Below, in pieces: positions 46,122 through 48,993 of a stretch of 48,993 nt of DNA. Every line of letters starts with the position of its first letter. Position 1 is the stretch's first letter. The translations under genes and the position numbers were made by a program. Source of the DNA: Gnetum montanum. Lineage: Eukaryota > Streptophyta > Gnetopsida > Gnetales > Gnetaceae. The notes under the pieces are model-generated. The model was not told the origin of the DNA and searched no databases. It was given only the letters and a program-made list of their open reading frames with translations. Where the stretch lies: NCBI GenBank assembly GCA_015680685.1, contig MNCI01010007.1:379202-428194 (forward strand), in the 5' to 3' direction.

Positions 46122-47560
46122 AGAAGCATGATCCAAATTAATGAAGTAGTAAGAATACTAGCCAAGCATAAAAGGGAAAGCAACATCAAGTGGCTAAACA
46201 TGAATAACATTTGTAAGTTTGAGAGAGACTACATCATAGATTTGCAGCATCATGTGCAACCCTTCCATGTTGTCTATGCCTTGAAAAATATTAAGAAAAA
46301 GTGGTAGAAATTAAAGGCATTCCCAAGAATACTTATCATAAAAGTAGAAAGCTTGTGCAAATTGTTGGAGCCTAATTCAAGCCACTAGTTGTGGATAATG
46401 CTTGAACTCTTTAATAAGAAGTACCAAAATTATTTAAGTATGCTAAATGTTAGCAAGTAGATTCAAGAATGGAAATAAGAGAATCATGAATCTCTTCCTA
46501 TGATCTTAGGTAGGCACTATTCTCTATTACATTAATGCTCAAGCCATGGCTTCTCCAAAATAGGACAACTTTACAACATCATAGATGGACTTAGAAAAAA
46601 AATAAGAGAAGTTCTCAAGATTATTCCTAGAAGAAACTATTAAAAGTAATGGTCCATTGGATCCAAATACTCATTAATAAACTAGTCAAGAAATAAGAAA
46701 AACTCATGAAAAGCAAAAGTATAGAAGAATATAACAAGAATCCATTCATGTATAAGAAAGGATATCAGTATTTGTGATCTACAAGAAGAAGAGGCATTAG
46801 TGGAGAAAGTGGGGTAGTAAAAGACCTTTCCCATATAGAAATTCCTCATTTAAATTTCAACCAAGGTAAAAAATATGTGATATTCCATGGATGAAAAGTT
46901 TACATTCATATTGAAGATTATGATGGAAAGAACACAACAAGAAAGAGATAAAAAGTACGATAAGAAGAAAAAGAAAGAACTGGGAAAGGACATGTACCAA
47001 CAAAAGTGGAAAAAATATATACTATGAAAGAGATGTCTAAATCAAAAATAAAGGAATATGGTGGGTGTAACAACTACTAATATGAATATTCCAAAGGATG
47101 TTCCCCTGTCATGTTAGACTTGCAAGAATCAAGAGCATATGGGTTGAATCCCAAATTTATTAAGAAGTAGATGCCTAGGAGATTACCATATTTGTAAGGT
47201 AATTATAGGTATTTCTATCAATAATAAAATTACTATCTAAGTGTGGCTCATTCTCAACCTTAAGAGAAATATTATTAGTAGTGGAAAATCCATATTTATG
47301 GTGGATACCATCACCTAGGTAGTAGTATCTTTATAAATAGCCTAATTCTTATAGGTACTATGTCCAACAACTTGTTGTTCCAAGTGGTCCAAGAGTTGAT
47401 GCTCCCTCATATTATTATTATTTTCTAGAGTATCATGGATTCGTAAATCCATAAGTTGAATAATCCTCTTATGCCTCTCATTATTACCCCTCACAACAAC
47501 ATGCACTAACTCCTTTACCACATGTTCCACCACCTATGCAAGGTGAGTTGCTATCATAAT
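46122..47560 (+). pseudogene. gag, 3' half of the split Athila-like element
   Basis: Continues the frame of 27860-28828. It reads SMIQINEVVRILA, then IKWLNMNNICKFERDYIIDL, the gag core LKAFPRILIIKVESLCKLLE (about 46310) and further to a nucleocapsid-like stretch near 47065-47110 (CNNYQ-like context, YEYSKGCSPVMLDLQESRAY), aligning throughout with the minus-strand gag at 44150-43150. Many TAG and TAA stops. pol is not seen after it. Confidence 0.7.
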
Positions 47561-48669
47561 CACAACAAAAGTATGTTATTTGTAGTGTTCATGCCTAGTG
47601 GAATGATATTTCTAATAGCTCAAAATGCAATCCTAGGAAACATCCTTTCTTTATGGTGGATCTCATGTATTCTCAATTCTTATACTAAGAAAATGAACCA
47701 AGCAAAGGACTTACACAAAAACATCCTTCACCTTAATAATAAACAAGAAACTAAAATTAAAAATTAAAAATAAAACATATGTAGACCCTCTCAAATAGAA
47801 ATACCAATAAGATATGAGTAACCAAGTGACCAAAATCTAATTATCATCATGACCAAATGAAGCAACACACAAAAACATAAATCCTAAAGATGATAAATAA
47901 AAAACCTATGACGTATGATCTAGGAAATGTGTGATCTATTTTTCAAATGCTTACCTATGAGTTTAGTTGTGGAAAAGATGTTCCATCTTAAATAAGTAAT
48001 GAAAGCATTTTCATTTTTTTTACCATTTTTCTATATTTTTTCTAAGTTCTCTATTTTTATAAACCTTTTTCATTTCTTTATATTTGTTTATTCTTAGTAT
48101 GTTTTCCATTTTTGGCTATTTTTCTATTTCTTTAGAATTCTCTATTTTCTTAGGTCATTTTCTTATCTCTTTACCAATATTTTCTATGTTTTTTTATTAA
48201 TAATATTGTTAATAATGATGTTGGAATTAACATCACAGGTTGGAATTTTGTCTCATGATATCAAACTATACAAGGAATGATTGTGCATGATAGTTAGACA
48301 ACATCTTTTATCCCTCCATTTTTATAATTAAGAGATCATTTTCATGGAAATAATGTAGTTCCTATCATATTAAAAACTTCAATTAAACAAAGATCACTAT
48401 TTGTTGAATAATGAAGGAAGAACCAAGAGGGTGTGGACAAGGGTGTGATATTGAGGGGAATTTCTTGATTAATTGAACTTCTACTTTGGATTCCACTAGC
48501 CTCACATTGATGCATTACCACTTATGTTTTTATTGTTTTTGAAAATATCATTCAAAAATAAAAGAACTTTTCCTTGCTTTGTGAATTTCTCTAAAACATA
48601 TGATTCAAATATTCAAATTAGATTATGGAAGTGAATACAAGATATACGTACTTCACCTTTGTTGGTTGC
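47561..48669. other. AT-rich segment without recognisable genes
   Basis: Between a gag remnant and the next LTR. Short T-rich runs dominate (CTATTTTCTTAGGTCATTTT and similar near 48040-48190). No protease or RT motif could be found in any frame. It may be deleted or fully decayed pol, or the 3' untranslated part of the split element. Confidence 0.4.
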
Positions 48670-48993
48670 TGATGAGACGTGATATGCACAAGCTGCGATA
48701 TCGCGGCCGACACGATATCGCGGTCTGCTGCCAAATCTATAAATAAGAGGCAGCACTCACCTCATTTCTCATCCTAGGCTAGAAGTAGCAAAGCTCTGGT
48801 GGATTGATCACCCCAGAGATAGAATATTTTCCATGTGCCCGCAATAGGAGTCCCCCAAGTGAACGGTTCTTTATTCGAGCAGCTTTGTACCTGAACGTAA
48901 GTTATGTACGGTAATAAAGATGAGCTTTGTGGATAAACCTTGCAGTACATGGATAGGTTTATTTAATGTTATTTATTTCTTTCCTAGTAGCGT
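48670..48993 (+). mobile_element. LTR, TGATGAG family (runs off the window)
   Basis: Starts TGATGAGACGTGATATGC, matching the start of the LTR at 46089 on the minus strand. GATATC palindromes at 48695-48704 and 48712-48721, TATA box TATAAATA at 48738-48745, AATAAA at 48913-48918. It has only two palindromes where the other copy has about six. No purine tract precedes it. Confidence 0.8.

Noticed and set aside
1-48993. CRISPR arrays, operons, tRNA or rRNA genes
   Set aside because: The direct repeats seen are degenerate plant minisatellites without spacers of constant size, and no tRNA or rRNA motif was found. The DNA is eukaryotic.

Overview
The window is intergenic DNA from a large plant nuclear genome. 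Seed plant is near certain, and a gymnosperm is my best guess (inference from how old and deeply nested the elements are). It is AT-rich and has no intact host gene. It consists of stacked, heavily mutated Ty3/gypsy LTR retrotransposons of the Athila/Tat type. Most in-frame stops are TAG where related copies show a CAG-compatible residue. This is the footprint expected from deamination of methylated cytosine in CHG sites.

Layout. 1-850 is the end of an LTR (family X). 1046-2951 is a decayed coiled-coil ORF, followed by an LTR with TGATGAG...CTCATCA ends (3195-4090). 4290-6190 is a 192-bp tandem array. 6702-15240 (+) is a decayed multi-exon gene, 'copy 1', interrupted at 9548-12547 by a 3.0-kb family-X insertion with the target duplication ACATC. 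15601-15820 is a 33-bp tandem array. 16250-19721 (-) is a gag-protease unit, and 22000-25339 (-) is a second, older one. 25340-27850 has no recognisable gene. From 27860 a plus-strand gag runs until it is split by a 17.3-kb composite insertion (28829-46121, target duplication AGAAG); it resumes in frame at 46122. Inside that insertion are an LTR with a tRNA-Asp-type primer site, a gag-protease unit (31524-35295, +), a second multi-exon gene 'copy 2' (35679-40134, -), and a truncated Athila-like gag-protease-RT element on the minus strand with its LTR (40905-46089). The window ends inside another LTR of that family.

The most notable feature is the pair of multi-exon genes. Copies 1 and 2 share protein similarity, exon order, exon sizes (for example 453/450 and 816/812 bp) and most splice phases. 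Each lies downstream of a gag-protease unit that lacks reverse transcriptase and integrase, in antisense orientation to it, with short tandem repeats between the two. This looks like a non-autonomous retrotransposon lineage that carries a spliced antisense gene for a protein of roughly 1,100 residues. It has a segment resembling plant mobile domain/'plant transposon protein' families, a coiled-coil-like region and, in copy 2, an acidic tail. Both copies are now broken.

A second theme is promoter architecture. Each LTR with a visible TATA box, and each antisense gene, has dyad-symmetric short repeats just upstream, and the repeat sequence differs between families.
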